A stretch of DNA of 54,763 bases from CAG-273 sp964618105. GTDB taxonomy: Bacteria > Bacillota > Clostridia > TANB77 > CAG-508. The stretch is from NCBI GenBank assembly GCA_964618105.1, contig CAZUAJ010000004.1, forward strand, positions 1 through 54,763, read 5' to 3'. A program made the position numbers and the translations under genes. Of the stretch, positions 28,286-35,157 are shown piece after piece; position 1 is the stretch's first letter; each line of letters starts with the position of its first letter. The notes below the pieces were generated by a model that made no database searches, was not told where the DNA came from, and saw only the letters and a list, made by a program, of their open reading frames with translations.

Positions 28286-29480
28286 TATCTTTTGTACCTC
28301 CTTCTTCTACTTGTTTTTTAGGTCTTCCTCTTCTTTTAGCTTTGTCTTGATTTACTTTTTCTATTGCACTTTCAGCAATATCTTTACCAACAATATTTTT
28401 ATTTTGCTCAATAATCATTTTGGCCATTTTATCAATTAAGTCTTCCATTGAATCTTGCTTTTTCTCTAATGCCTTTTGTTTGTCAGATTTTGCTTCTATT
28501 ACTTTTTGGTTTGCTTTATTAAATGCTTCTTTTTCTATTTGTTCATTTAATACTTTCATTTTTTTGTCAAGTACATCTGGCGCTGTAGAATACAATTCAT
28601 CATAACCTGCTTGAATTGCTTTATCTATTCCATATACTTCTGCGTCATCACGATTGTATGCTACATATAGTAAATCTGCTAATGAATTTGAGTCTAAAAT
28701 TTTGCCATTAACTCCACATACACCTAAAGTTCTAACAATTGACTGTGCTCTTGTGTATAATTCTGAAAATGCTAAACTTGTAATTTCTTTTTTGTCAAAA
28801 TTGTTTTCCCCTAGTTCATCTGCATAATATGGAATAACAACATAATATTTTTGATTTAATACATTTTTATTTAAGCTCATTTTTTCAGTTGTATAAATTA
28901 TGTCTTTACCGTATTCATATAAATTTGTAGCTTTAGTTAATTCAAAAAATGCAGCTTTCAATTCGTCTTCAGTATAATTATCTGAATTTACCATCTGCTG
29001 ATACTTTATTTTTTCTTTTTCTAATTCGTTTTCTATTTCTTGTACTTTTGTACGATATGTTTGTATACTATTTTCTAAGTTAATTGTTCTTGTTTGTGTA
29101 TATATTTGAATTGGATGTCTTAGTGTATTTAAAAATTGAATAAAACCTTCTTCAACTGCATTTTTTTCAACTTCTGACATAAGGTCATAATTTACCCCTT
29201 GACATTCAACAACCATTATATATTTAACTCCATTTTTTGTTATTATCATGTTGTCTTCAATTTTATCGAATTCCATAAAGTCAAATACTGATTCTGTATT
29301 GTATGATTTCGTACTTTTACTTTTTTTATCATCTACTCCGTTTATTTTTTCATTTTTTTGGTTATTGTCTTTTTTATTTTTAGATTTCATGTATAAGATT
29401 CCAAGAATTAGTAATAACATTACCATTATTCCTAAAACAACAACTAATATCATTGTAATTGTATTTATACTATTCATCAT
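28278..29480 (-). CDS. Membrane-anchored TraC-like protein of the T4SS-like locus
   Basis: The start is placed at the ATG at 29480, 6 bp after AAGGAGG; an earlier in-frame start would precede that site. A membrane segment at about residues 7-30 (TMILVVVLGIMVMLLLILGIL) is followed by a charged linker. From about residue 65 comes a domain with KNGVKYIMVVECQGVNYDLM, FIQFLNTLRHPIQIYTQTR, coiled-coil helices and YYVVIPYY. From memory this resembles the TraC-like proteins encoded between PrgI and VirB4 in some uncultured Gram-positive and candidate-phylum genomes, and the N-terminal part of VirB4-type ATPases. There is no Walker motif. The C-terminus is Lys/Glu-rich with RRGRPKK. It overlaps prgI upstream and virB4 downstream, so all three are probably translated together. 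Confidence 0.65.
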   Translation of the reverse strand: MMNSINTITMILVVVLGIMVMLLLILGILYMKSKNKKDNNQKNEKINGVDDKKSKSTKSYNTESVFDFMEFDKIEDNMIITKNGVKYIMVVECQGVNYDLMSEVEKNAVEEGFIQFLNTLRHPIQIYTQTRTINLENSIQTYRTKVQEIENELEKEKIKYQQMVNSDNYTEDELKAAFFELTKATNLYEYGKDIIYTTEKMSLNKNVLNQKYYVVIPYYADELGENNFDKKEITSLAFSELYTRAQSIVRTLGVCGVNGKILDSNSLADLLYVAYNRDDAEVYGIDKAIQAGYDELYSTAPDVLDKKMKVLNEQIEKEAFNKANQKVIEAKSDKQKALEKKQDSMEDLIDKMAKMIIEQNKNIVGKDIAESAIEKVNQDKAKRRGRPKKQVEEGGTKDNE

Positions 29481-29814
29481 TATTGTCCTCCTTATACACA
29501 TATATTTTTCTACCTTTTGTATTAAAAAGTATTGCTCTTTTTATAACATCATCAACTGCTTCTCCACCTGTTTTTTTGCTAAATTCAAATTTCGCTATTT
29601 CTGGAACTTTTAGTGTTCCTATACCGAAACCAAGTAAAGCAAATATTGCTACAATTACAATTCCAACCATTGTTAAATTAAGTATTTTAAATATAAAGTA
29701 AAATAGTAGGCCAATTCCAGCTGCTATAACAGTGTATATTAGGCTTTTTGTACTGAATATAAATAGTATTCTATTTTCGCCTTTTACATTTCTGGGTAAA
29801 TTGTAGGTTCCCAT
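29470..29814 (-). CDS. prgI: PrgI-family (VirB3-like) membrane protein
   Basis: A 114-residue protein of the PrgI family, which takes the place of VirB3 in Gram-positive type IV systems and works beside the VirB4 ATPase. It opens with TYNLPRNV, characteristic of the family (short soluble head with a proline), then two membrane segments (about 25-45 and 48-68), then a soluble tail with TGGEAVDDVIKRAILF and KGRKIYVY. The ATG has AAGGAGGAAACATA upstream. The end overlaps the TraC-like start by 11 bp. A promoter lies just upstream (29859-29887). Confidence 0.85.
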   Translation of the reverse strand: MGTYNLPRNVKGENRILFIFSTKSLIYTVIAAGIGLLFYFIFKILNLTMVGIVIVAIFALLGFGIGTLKVPEIAKFEFSKKTGGEAVDDVIKRAILFNTKGRKIYVYKEDNNDE

Positions 29815-29858
29815 TATGTTTCCTCCTTCGTTTGTATATATATTTTAACTCAATATAT

Positions 29859-29887
29859 ATTATAGCAAATATACTCGAAAAATGTAA
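29859..29887 (-). promoter_or_regulatory. Predicted promoter of the prgI-traC-virB4 unit
   Basis: On the minus strand TTACAT (29882-29887) and TATAAT (29859-29864) are 17 bp apart. The promoter lies just downstream of the pilin terminator and about 45 bp before the prgI start. Confidence 0.6.
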
Positions 29888-29900
29888 CTATAAAATGAAA

Positions 29901-29924
29901 AAAAGTGCATAAAAATGCACTTTT
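29901..29924 (-). terminator. Terminator after the pilin genes
   Basis: AAAAGTGCAT and ATGCACTTTT form a perfect 10-bp stem with a 4-nt loop, followed on the minus strand by a T-run. It separates the pilin genes from prgI. Confidence 0.8.
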
Positions 29925-29932
29925 AATACAAT

Positions 29933-29970
29933 TGTAATATTTTTGTAATGTTTTTGTAATGTTTTTGTAA
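29933..29970 (-). promoter_or_regulatory. Four TTACA boxes at exact 11-bp period
   Basis: On the minus strand TTACA starts four times at an exact 11-bp period (plus-strand TGTAA at 29933, 29944, 29955 and 29966), separated by A-rich hexamers. This is the spacing of Pho-box-like operators bound side by side by OmpR/PhoP-family regulators. The block lies between the last pilin stop and its terminator, about 45 bp upstream of the prgI -35. Confidence 0.5.
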
Positions 29971-29976
29971 TATTTA

Positions 29977-30351
29977 CTAGCCACCAATTCCTGAAGCTAA
30001 ACCTACAACTACCTTTGTAATTGCAGATGCGCCAAATATTAGTATAGCACCAACTAAATAAGGAATCATTGTTTTTTTGTATTCTGCTTTTTCTGAAGCA
30101 CTGCCCATCATGTATTTAATACCTAATACTAATAATATAACAACAGCAACAACAACACCTACAGTTGTAATGATACCAATTATTTGGTTTCCTATATTCA
30201 TAACATCACTTTGAGCATTACTTGTAGTTCCTGTTAATTGACCTGCTAAATTTGATGCATCTATTCCATTTGCACTACTAATTGTAGATGTAAGAACTAA
30301 TAGCATAATTGCCATCAATATAATTCCTGTTATTTTTAGAGTCTTTTTCAT
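29977..30351 (-). CDS. VirB2/TrbC-like pilin, copy 1
   Basis: A 124-residue secreted membrane protein of the TrbC/VirB2 type, the pilus or channel-lining subunit of type IV systems. A signal peptide (about 1-28, ending SSANG) is followed by a mature part with two hydrophobic helices (about 59-82 and 97-120), separated by the small basic loop MMGSASEKAEYKKTMIPYLVG. This loop motif (SxxxKAxxKxxxxP) is shared with the two neighbouring copies. It is the last of three tandem pilin genes, 69 bp after copy 2, and is followed by a terminator. Confidence 0.75.
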   Translation of the reverse strand: MKKTLKITGIILMAIMLLVLTSTISSANGIDASNLAGQLTGTTSNAQSDVMNIGNQIIGIITTVGVVVAVVILLVLGIKYMMGSASEKAEYKKTMIPYLVGAILIFGASAITKVVVGLASGIGG

Positions 30352-30420
30352 AGTTCATCCTCCTTTTTATTTATTATTTATTATAAATGTTTCATATATT
30401 GAAACAATTTTAAAATCATT

Positions 30421-30795
30421 TTATCTTAGTAATGTTATTACTAATTTCCATATTCCAAATGCACCAAATATTACTACACATCCTACAACAAACGGAATTA
30501 ATGAATCTTTCACTTTTGCTTTTTGTTCTACACTACCTGTTATAAATTGTATTCCAAGTATTGCTCCCACAATAACTGCTCCAGATGTTCCAACTATTAA
30601 TAGTGTATTGTATACCAAATTTGAAGCTTCTTTCATTTTTTGTGAATCAATCGCGTCATTTGCATTAGTTTTTCCTTCATTTACAAAATTATCTGCACTA
30701 CTTATTATATTGTCACATGCTTTTACTTTAGATACATTTGTAAAACCAATAGTTGCAATAATTACTATAAAAATTAAAAATATTTTTTTAACCAT
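30421..30795 (-). CDS. VirB2/TrbC-like pilin, copy 2 (divergent)
   Basis: A 124-residue paralog of its neighbours. A signal peptide (about 1-25) is followed by a longer polar head with two Cys (one near residue 27, in VKAC) and two hydrophobic helices (about 62-82 and 98-120) around FITGSVEQKAKVKDSLIPFVVG. It is the most divergent of the three, with a basic KVKDSL in place of EYKKTM. The tandem arrangement suggests minor and major pilins rather than redundant copies; this is inference. Confidence 0.7.
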   Translation of the reverse strand: MVKKIFLIFIVIIATIGFTNVSKVKACDNIISSADNFVNEGKTNANDAIDSQKMKEASNLVYNTLLIVGTSGAVIVGAILGIQFITGSVEQKAKVKDSLIPFVVGCVVIFGAFGIWKLVITLLR

Positions 30796-30812
30796 AACTT
30801 ATTCCTTTTTTA

Positions 30813-31178
30813 TTAAAATGTTTCATTAGTCATTTTAGCTATAATACTAACTATAGTTGATGTTGAAAGTAAAAGTAGTATTCCTATAATGTATGGTATC
30901 ATAGTTTTTTTGTATTCTGCTTTTTCTTCTACACTTCCTGTCATGTATTTTATGCCAATTATTAATAAAGCTATTACTGCAATTACTATTCCAACAGTAG
31001 TTATGCTTCCTAATATACTGTTTGCTTTAGTTACTATTTTATCACTTACAACCCCATTATCTCTCGGATCGTAACTATTAGGATCATCTATTGGTCCAGT
31101 TGCTATTACAAATGTTGGAACAAGCATTGTGAAAATTGTAAGTATTATTATAAATACTGATGCTTTTTTATTTTTCAT
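30813..31178 (-). CDS. VirB2/TrbC-like pilin, copy 3
   Basis: The start is placed at MKNKKASVF (31178), with AGGAGAAAATTG directly upstream, rather than at an ATG 24 bp earlier that has no ribosome binding site. The protein has about 121 residues: a signal peptide ending near VIATG, an acidic head (DDPNSYDPRDNG), two hydrophobic helices and the loop MTGSVEEKAEYKKTMIPYIIG, nearly the same as in copy 1. It is the first gene of the pilin unit, with a promoter (31210-31238) and phased TTACA boxes upstream. Confidence 0.75.
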   Translation of the reverse strand: MKNKKASVFIIILTIFTMLVPTFVIATGPIDDPNSYDPRDNGVVSDKIVTKANSILGSITTVGIVIAVIALLIIGIKYMTGSVEEKAEYKKTMIPYIIGILLLLSTSTIVSIIAKMTNETF

Positions 31179-31209
31179 CAATTTTCTCCTATAATTATTC
31201 ATTTTTCAT

Positions 31210-31238
31210 ATTATAACCGATTTTTTTTACTTTTTCAA
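31210..31238 (-). promoter_or_regulatory. Predicted promoter of the pilin genes
   Basis: On the minus strand TTGAAA (31233-31238) and TATAAT (31210-31215) are 17 bp apart, about 32 bp before the start of pilin copy 3. Confidence 0.7.
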
Positions 31239-31286
31239 GTACTAATATAGCATATCTTTTTTTATTTTTCTTTATTTTAATAAAAA

Positions 31287-31313
31287 TGTAATATAAAAGT
31301 AATGTTTTTGTAA
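31287..31313 (-). promoter_or_regulatory. Three TTAC(A/T) boxes at exact 11-bp period
   Basis: Plus-strand TGTAA at 31287 and 31309 and AGTAA at 31298 are spaced exactly 11 bp. They lie about 50 bp upstream of the pilin promoter -35 and match the four-box site before prgI. Confidence 0.45.
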
Positions 31314-31372
31314 TATTTATATATAACATTTCAGTACTAACGTGGTATATAAATATAAGCATTTTAAATTTT

Positions 31373-31417
31373 AAAAAACACATTTCAGCTATATTAATAA
31401 AGCCAAAACGTGTTTTT
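31373..31417 (-). terminator. Terminator of the Spo0E-like gene
   Basis: An imperfect stem with outer AAAACAC/GTGTTTT and inner TTT and GC pairs lies about 20 bp past the Spo0E-like stop and is followed on the minus strand by T-rich DNA. Confidence 0.55.
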
Positions 31418-31439
31418 GTTTTATACTAAGTATAAAATA

Positions 31440-31622
31440 TTAATTTTTTACTAATTCTATTCTCACTGTATTTCTTTTGGATGTTCTAATTTCCATGCTA
31501 TAATATTTTGCTATTAGTTCATCAAGTTGTACACTTATTTGATAAATAATTGAATAATCTTCACCATTAATAATACTATAATTTAACTTTTCCCTTAATT
31601 TACAAATTTCATCATTTAACAT
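31440..31622 (-). CDS. Spo0E-like aspartyl-phosphate phosphatase
   Basis: A 60-residue helical hairpin protein of the Spo0E family, which removes phosphate from Spo0A and so delays sporulation. The start is the ATG of MLNDEICKLREKLN, 8 bp after AAGGAGAG; an earlier in-frame start lacks such a site. The first helix carries LREKLN, and the second carries the family signature SxxLDxLI (SVQLDELI) followed by KYY. Length is typical. It supports a lineage with the Spo0A phosphorelay, although small Spo0E-like proteins also occur in non-sporulating relatives. Confidence 0.75.
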   Translation of the reverse strand: MLNDEICKLREKLNYSIINGEDYSIIYQISVQLDELIAKYYSMEIRTSKRNTVRIELVKN

Positions 31623-31859
31623 AAAAATCACTCTCCTTTTTTCATATTTTTCTTTTGTATATTTAAAAAATACCATATTTTTACAAATTAGTCAACCATA
31701 TATTGCTTTATTTTGCTGTATTTTGGCTTTTTTCGTTCGACATCTTTCTACATTTTTTAATGTTATTCAACATTATTTTTTTAAATATGACTTTATTTAA
31801 AATTTTATTATAATACTCAACATTTTATTTTTTATTTTCGACATTTTAAAAAACAAAAA

Positions 31860-31899
31860 ATACACTTTATTAGCTATATTTTTTAGCTATAAAGTGTAT
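31860..31899 (-). terminator. Terminator after the M16 peptidase gene pair
   Basis: ATACACTTTAT (31860-31870) pairs with ATAAAGTGTAT (31889-31899), extended inward by AGCT. On the minus strand it follows the stop at 31905 and ends in a T-run. Confidence 0.8.
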
Positions 31900-31904
31900 A
31901 AATA

Positions 31905-33179
31905 TTAATTTGGTTCAACAATAGATAGTACTTGATTATCATTTTTAAATATTTCATTTAATATATTTTGTGTGTATTCTTTTGTTACAGTTTCAAATTC
32001 TTCTATATAGTCAAATGTTTGCACATTTTTCATTGTGTCTGCTAAAAACATTCTTGCAATATCAGCTACGCTGTTATATTCCACAACATAATCCCCATAA
32101 AGTTTTCTTTTTGCCCTTTCAAATTCTTCAATATTTAGACCTTGTTGTTTTAGTTCTTGTATTTTTTGTGTTATCTTTTCTGCTACTTTTTTAGGTTCTT
32201 TTGATGTACCAGATATTAACAAATGTGCATATTGACTAGTGAATTCATAGTCTGTGTCTGGTTTAGCAGGTAATAATCCTTGTTCATATAGTTCTTTATA
32301 TAATTTTGAGCTTTTACCTATAATTATATTTAATAATATTTCAATCGCAATATGTTTTTTCACTGCCGTTTCTTTATTGTTGCTCTCATCTTTATATCCT
32401 ATCATAAACGCAGGAATACTCACTTCCATTTTTACTGTTTTTTCTGGTTTATTTATTTTTTCTTCTTTTTCTGTGTATATTCTTTTTATATCTGCCTGAT
32501 TTTCTTTTGGCACTAAATACCCTTTTATTTTTTCAAGTAATTTTTCTGGTTCAAAATCTCCACATACCACCATTACCATGTTTGATGGGTGATAAAATGT
32601 GTTATAGCATTTATATAATACATCTGGCGTTATTTTGCTTATTGATTCTACCGTTCCTGCAATATCTATTTTTATTGGATTTTGTTTATACATACAATCT
32701 AATGCATTCATATATAATTGCCAACCTGGATCATCATCATACATTTTTATTTCTTGTGCTATTATTCCTTTTTCTTTTTCTACATTTTCGTCTGTGAAGT
32801 ATGGGTGTTGTACATAGTCCATAAGTTCTGCCAAGCCTTCTTCAAAATTATTAGTACACTCAAATAAGTACGCTGTATGGTCATTCGTTGTATACGCATT
32901 TGCATCAAGTCCAAGTGCCATTAATGTGTCTAAACTATTTGTTCCATTTGGTTGTTCAAACATTTTGTGTTCTAAAAAGTGTGCCACACCATCTGGTATA
33001 TATACTTCTTCGTTTGTTTTAGGCATTATGAAGTGATTGTCTATTGAGCCAAAGTGTGTGCCCCATATTATATATTTCTTTTTTGTGTGTTGTTTTGGTA
33101 TTATAATTATTTTCAAGCCATTTTCTAGCTTTTCAATATATGCTTTTTCTTTTATTTTTGAGCTTTTTATGATTTTCAT
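31905..33179 (-). CDS. ymfH: M16 zinc peptidase, YmfH-like
   Basis: Zinc metallopeptidase of family M16. The inverted zinc motif HxxEH is intact as HFLEH (H67, E70, H71), and the third ligand is E143 in IIAQEIKMYDDDP. The rest shows two M16 halves, the second with VEYNSVADIARMFL. Length (424) is typical of YmfH in Bacillus. It lies 95 bp downstream of a second M16 gene that lacks the zinc site, the usual pairing of an active and an inactive subunit (YmfH/YmfF, similar to AlbF/AlbE). The substrates of this pair are not established; in some species they process peptides. Confidence 0.88.
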   Translation of the reverse strand: MKIIKSSKIKEKAYIEKLENGLKIIIIPKQHTKKKYIIWGTHFGSIDNHFIMPKTNEEVYIPDGVAHFLEHKMFEQPNGTNSLDTLMALGLDANAYTTNDHTAYLFECTNNFEEGLAELMDYVQHPYFTDENVEKEKGIIAQEIKMYDDDPGWQLYMNALDCMYKQNPIKIDIAGTVESISKITPDVLYKCYNTFYHPSNMVMVVCGDFEPEKLLEKIKGYLVPKENQADIKRIYTEKEEKINKPEKTVKMEVSIPAFMIGYKDESNNKETAVKKHIAIEILLNIIIGKSSKLYKELYEQGLLPAKPDTDYEFTSQYAHLLISGTSKEPKKVAEKITQKIQELKQQGLNIEEFERAKRKLYGDYVVEYNSVADIARMFLADTMKNVQTFDYIEEFETVTKEYTQNILNEIFKNDNQVLSIVEPN

Positions 33180-33274
33180 GTTCTATTTTTTCGTATAATT
33201 TTATACGAATTCGCTCCTTGTATAATATTTAGGTTTTTAAAAGGTTACCTATAAACCTTTTTTATATTTATAAA

Positions 33275-34549
33275 TTAATCTTTTAAAAAATAAATTGTAT
33301 TTGTTATTACAGTTTGAGCCAGTTCAACAATTTGCTCTTTTGTAACAGATTTTATTTTTTCTATATATTCTTGTAAATTTACAAATCTATTTGCAAGTTC
33401 TTGACCATAGTAATATGTTATTTCTGTGTCTTGTTCTTCAGATATTCCTTCAATTGAAGCTATAATAAGTTCTTTGCTATCGTTTATATCTTTTTCTGTA
33501 AAGTTACCATTTTTCATATCTTCTAATTGCTTTTCTATGTTTTCTAGAGCTTTTTTATAATTTTCTATTTCAATTCCTGCACGAATAAATATGCAATTTT
33601 TGTTTCTGTTGTAATTTGAACCCACCGTATATGCTAGGCTTGCTTTTTCACGAACATTTTGGAATAGTTTTGAATTAGCCCCTCCGCCTAATATTGCGTT
33701 ATACATAGATGCTATAAATCTGCTATTTTCTGCTATTTCATTTATATTTAGTCCTATTACTAATTTACCTTGCGTAATTTGCATGCTTTCATTTACTATT
33801 TTAGGCTCATTGTTTTCAATTTTTTCTGTTGTTTCATTGTTTACTATATATTCTGGTTTTCTTGATTTTAAATTTTGTATATTCACATTTTGTTCTATTG
33901 TGTTTATAACTTTTTGCTTGTCAATTGTTCCAGAATAGAATATGTCAATTTTACAATTTTGTATTAATTGTTTATAATATGCATATAGTTCTTCTGGTGT
34001 TATTTTTTCTAAGTCTTCAATATATCCAAATTTATATAAGCCATAAGGCTCATTTTTAAACATTTCTTCAATACATCTGTCATAAGCATATTTTGCTTTA
34101 TTGTCTATTTTGCTTTCTATAATTTGTTTTAGATTTTGTTTTTCGCCTTCAACATATTCCGGTTTGAATTTGTTATTTTCAATTAATGGATTAAATACTA
34201 TATCTGTTAAAATGTCCATTCCCTGTTTTAATATATCCTCTGGTGTTGGTAAAAATTCTTCGCTTAGTGTTTCTAAGTAAAATTTCATTATTTGATTATC
34301 ACCTATTTTTTCTACCCCACAGTCAAAGCTTGCACCATATAGCATTTCTAATTTTTGGCTTATTAAATCTTGTGATGGAATATTTTTTGTGCCTCTTCTT
34401 AGCACTGCTGTAAGTAGAGCATTAAGTGTTACATTTTCTCTTTTTAATGGTGTTGCTAAAAATATAGCATTTAGATTTGTTTTATAGTTTTCGGTATAAA
34501 TTTGATGTAGTGTTATACCTTGTTTTATTTCTTGTTTTTGGTAATTCAT
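33275..34549 (-). CDS. ymfF: M16 peptidase-like subunit without zinc site, YmfF-like
   Basis: A 424-residue M16-fold protein. At the place of the zinc motif there is no HxxEH (the region reads RRGTKNIPSQDLISQKLEMLYG), so it is expected to be catalytically inactive. It keeps M16 features, including AILGGGANSKLFQNVREKASLAYTV, the substrate-binding part of the second half. It probably pairs with the YmfH-like protein encoded next to it in the same direction. Start: ATG of MNYQKQEIKQGI, with AAAAAGGAGC upstream. Confidence 0.85.
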   Translation of the reverse strand: MNYQKQEIKQGITLHQIYTENYKTNLNAIFLATPLKRENVTLNALLTAVLRRGTKNIPSQDLISQKLEMLYGASFDCGVEKIGDNQIMKFYLETLSEEFLPTPEDILKQGMDILTDIVFNPLIENNKFKPEYVEGEKQNLKQIIESKIDNKAKYAYDRCIEEMFKNEPYGLYKFGYIEDLEKITPEELYAYYKQLIQNCKIDIFYSGTIDKQKVINTIEQNVNIQNLKSRKPEYIVNNETTEKIENNEPKIVNESMQITQGKLVIGLNINEIAENSRFIASMYNAILGGGANSKLFQNVREKASLAYTVGSNYNRNKNCIFIRAGIEIENYKKALENIEKQLEDMKNGNFTEKDINDSKELIIASIEGISEEQDTEITYYYGQELANRFVNLQEYIEKIKSVTKEQIVELAQTVITNTIYFLKD

Positions 34550-34678
34550 TGGCTTGCTCCTTTTTATGTTTTATTGGCATTTTTTGATTGCCTAATTTTG
34601 CTTAATTATTCATACATATTATAAGCTAATTTATATAAATTATTCAAGTGATTTTTTTAAAAAATAACATCAAAAAAA

Positions 34679-34702
34679 GAAACCTTAGTAAGGTTTCTTT
34701 TT
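34679..34702. terminator. Bidirectional terminator
   Basis: GAAACCTT and AAGGTTTC with a 3-nt loop (34679-34697) are flanked by T-runs on both strands. It separates the decayed gene copy from the M16 genes. Confidence 0.8.
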
Positions 34703-34815
34703 GGATTTGTCTACTTATTCGACAATTTGAATAGAATTGGATTTGTTTTCAATAAAGTTGATTACTGCTTTGTTAATTTTGTGTTCTATATGCTAATTTT
34801 TAACATAAAATAAGC

Positions 34816-34860
34816 AAATAGTACGAGCTAAGCGAAAATCTCACATAACTCGTACTATTT
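34816..34860. repeat. Long inverted repeat next to the decayed gene copy
   Basis: A perfect 12-bp inverted repeat (34816-34827 and 34849-34860, AAATAGTACGAG and its complement) with a 21-nt loop directly abuts the stop position of the pseudogene at 34861. It may have been the terminator of that copy; the T-run on the minus strand is poor (TTTGCTTATTTT). Confidence 0.5.
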
Positions 34861-35114
34861 TTAAATGGTTCTTCCTGTAAGACCAAATTCGTCTTGATTA
34901 TATATTCGTGTAATTTTTCTTAATAATGCTCCATTTTTCATAGTATATTTACATCTGTTTGTAAGGTTTCGTTGTTTTGAGTTGGATTGTTTGTGTCGTT
35001 ATTTTTACTGTTTATTTCTTTATAAATTAATATTGTTGTAACAACGGTTAATGCTAATATTAATGTAAGTATTAATACAATTACTCCTGTACTTAATTTT
35101 CTTTTTTCTTCTAT
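34861..35114 (-). pseudogene. Decayed, internally deleted copy of the neighbouring membrane protein gene
   Basis: A second copy of the gene at 35158-35988, with about 190 codons missing from the middle. Positions 34950-35114, plus the leader to about 35150, are nearly identical to the first part of the intact gene (35823-36014). Positions 34861-34949 encode YTMKNGALL and TRIYNQDEFGLTGRTI, clearly related to the parent C-terminus YTIENGKMV and KTYTSDEFEIAGKS. The start codon is changed from ATG to ATA, the ribosome binding site from AGGAG to AGCAG, and the deletion junction breaks the frame. A tandem duplication followed by decay explains all of this. Confidence 0.85.
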
Positions 35115-35157
35115 ATGTTTTTCTGCTTTTATCTTTTGATTTTTATAATATTAAAAA

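Noticed and set aside
31195..31383. Small open frame on the minus strand upstream of pilin copy 3
   Set aside because: It covers the predicted promoter and the phased TTACA boxes, lacks a ribosome binding site and is a simple hydrophobic translation of AT-rich DNA.
33230..33265. AAAAGGTT/AACCTTTT stem between the two M16 genes as operon terminator
   Set aside because: The T-run is on the plus strand while the genes read on the minus strand; the pair is normally co-expressed.
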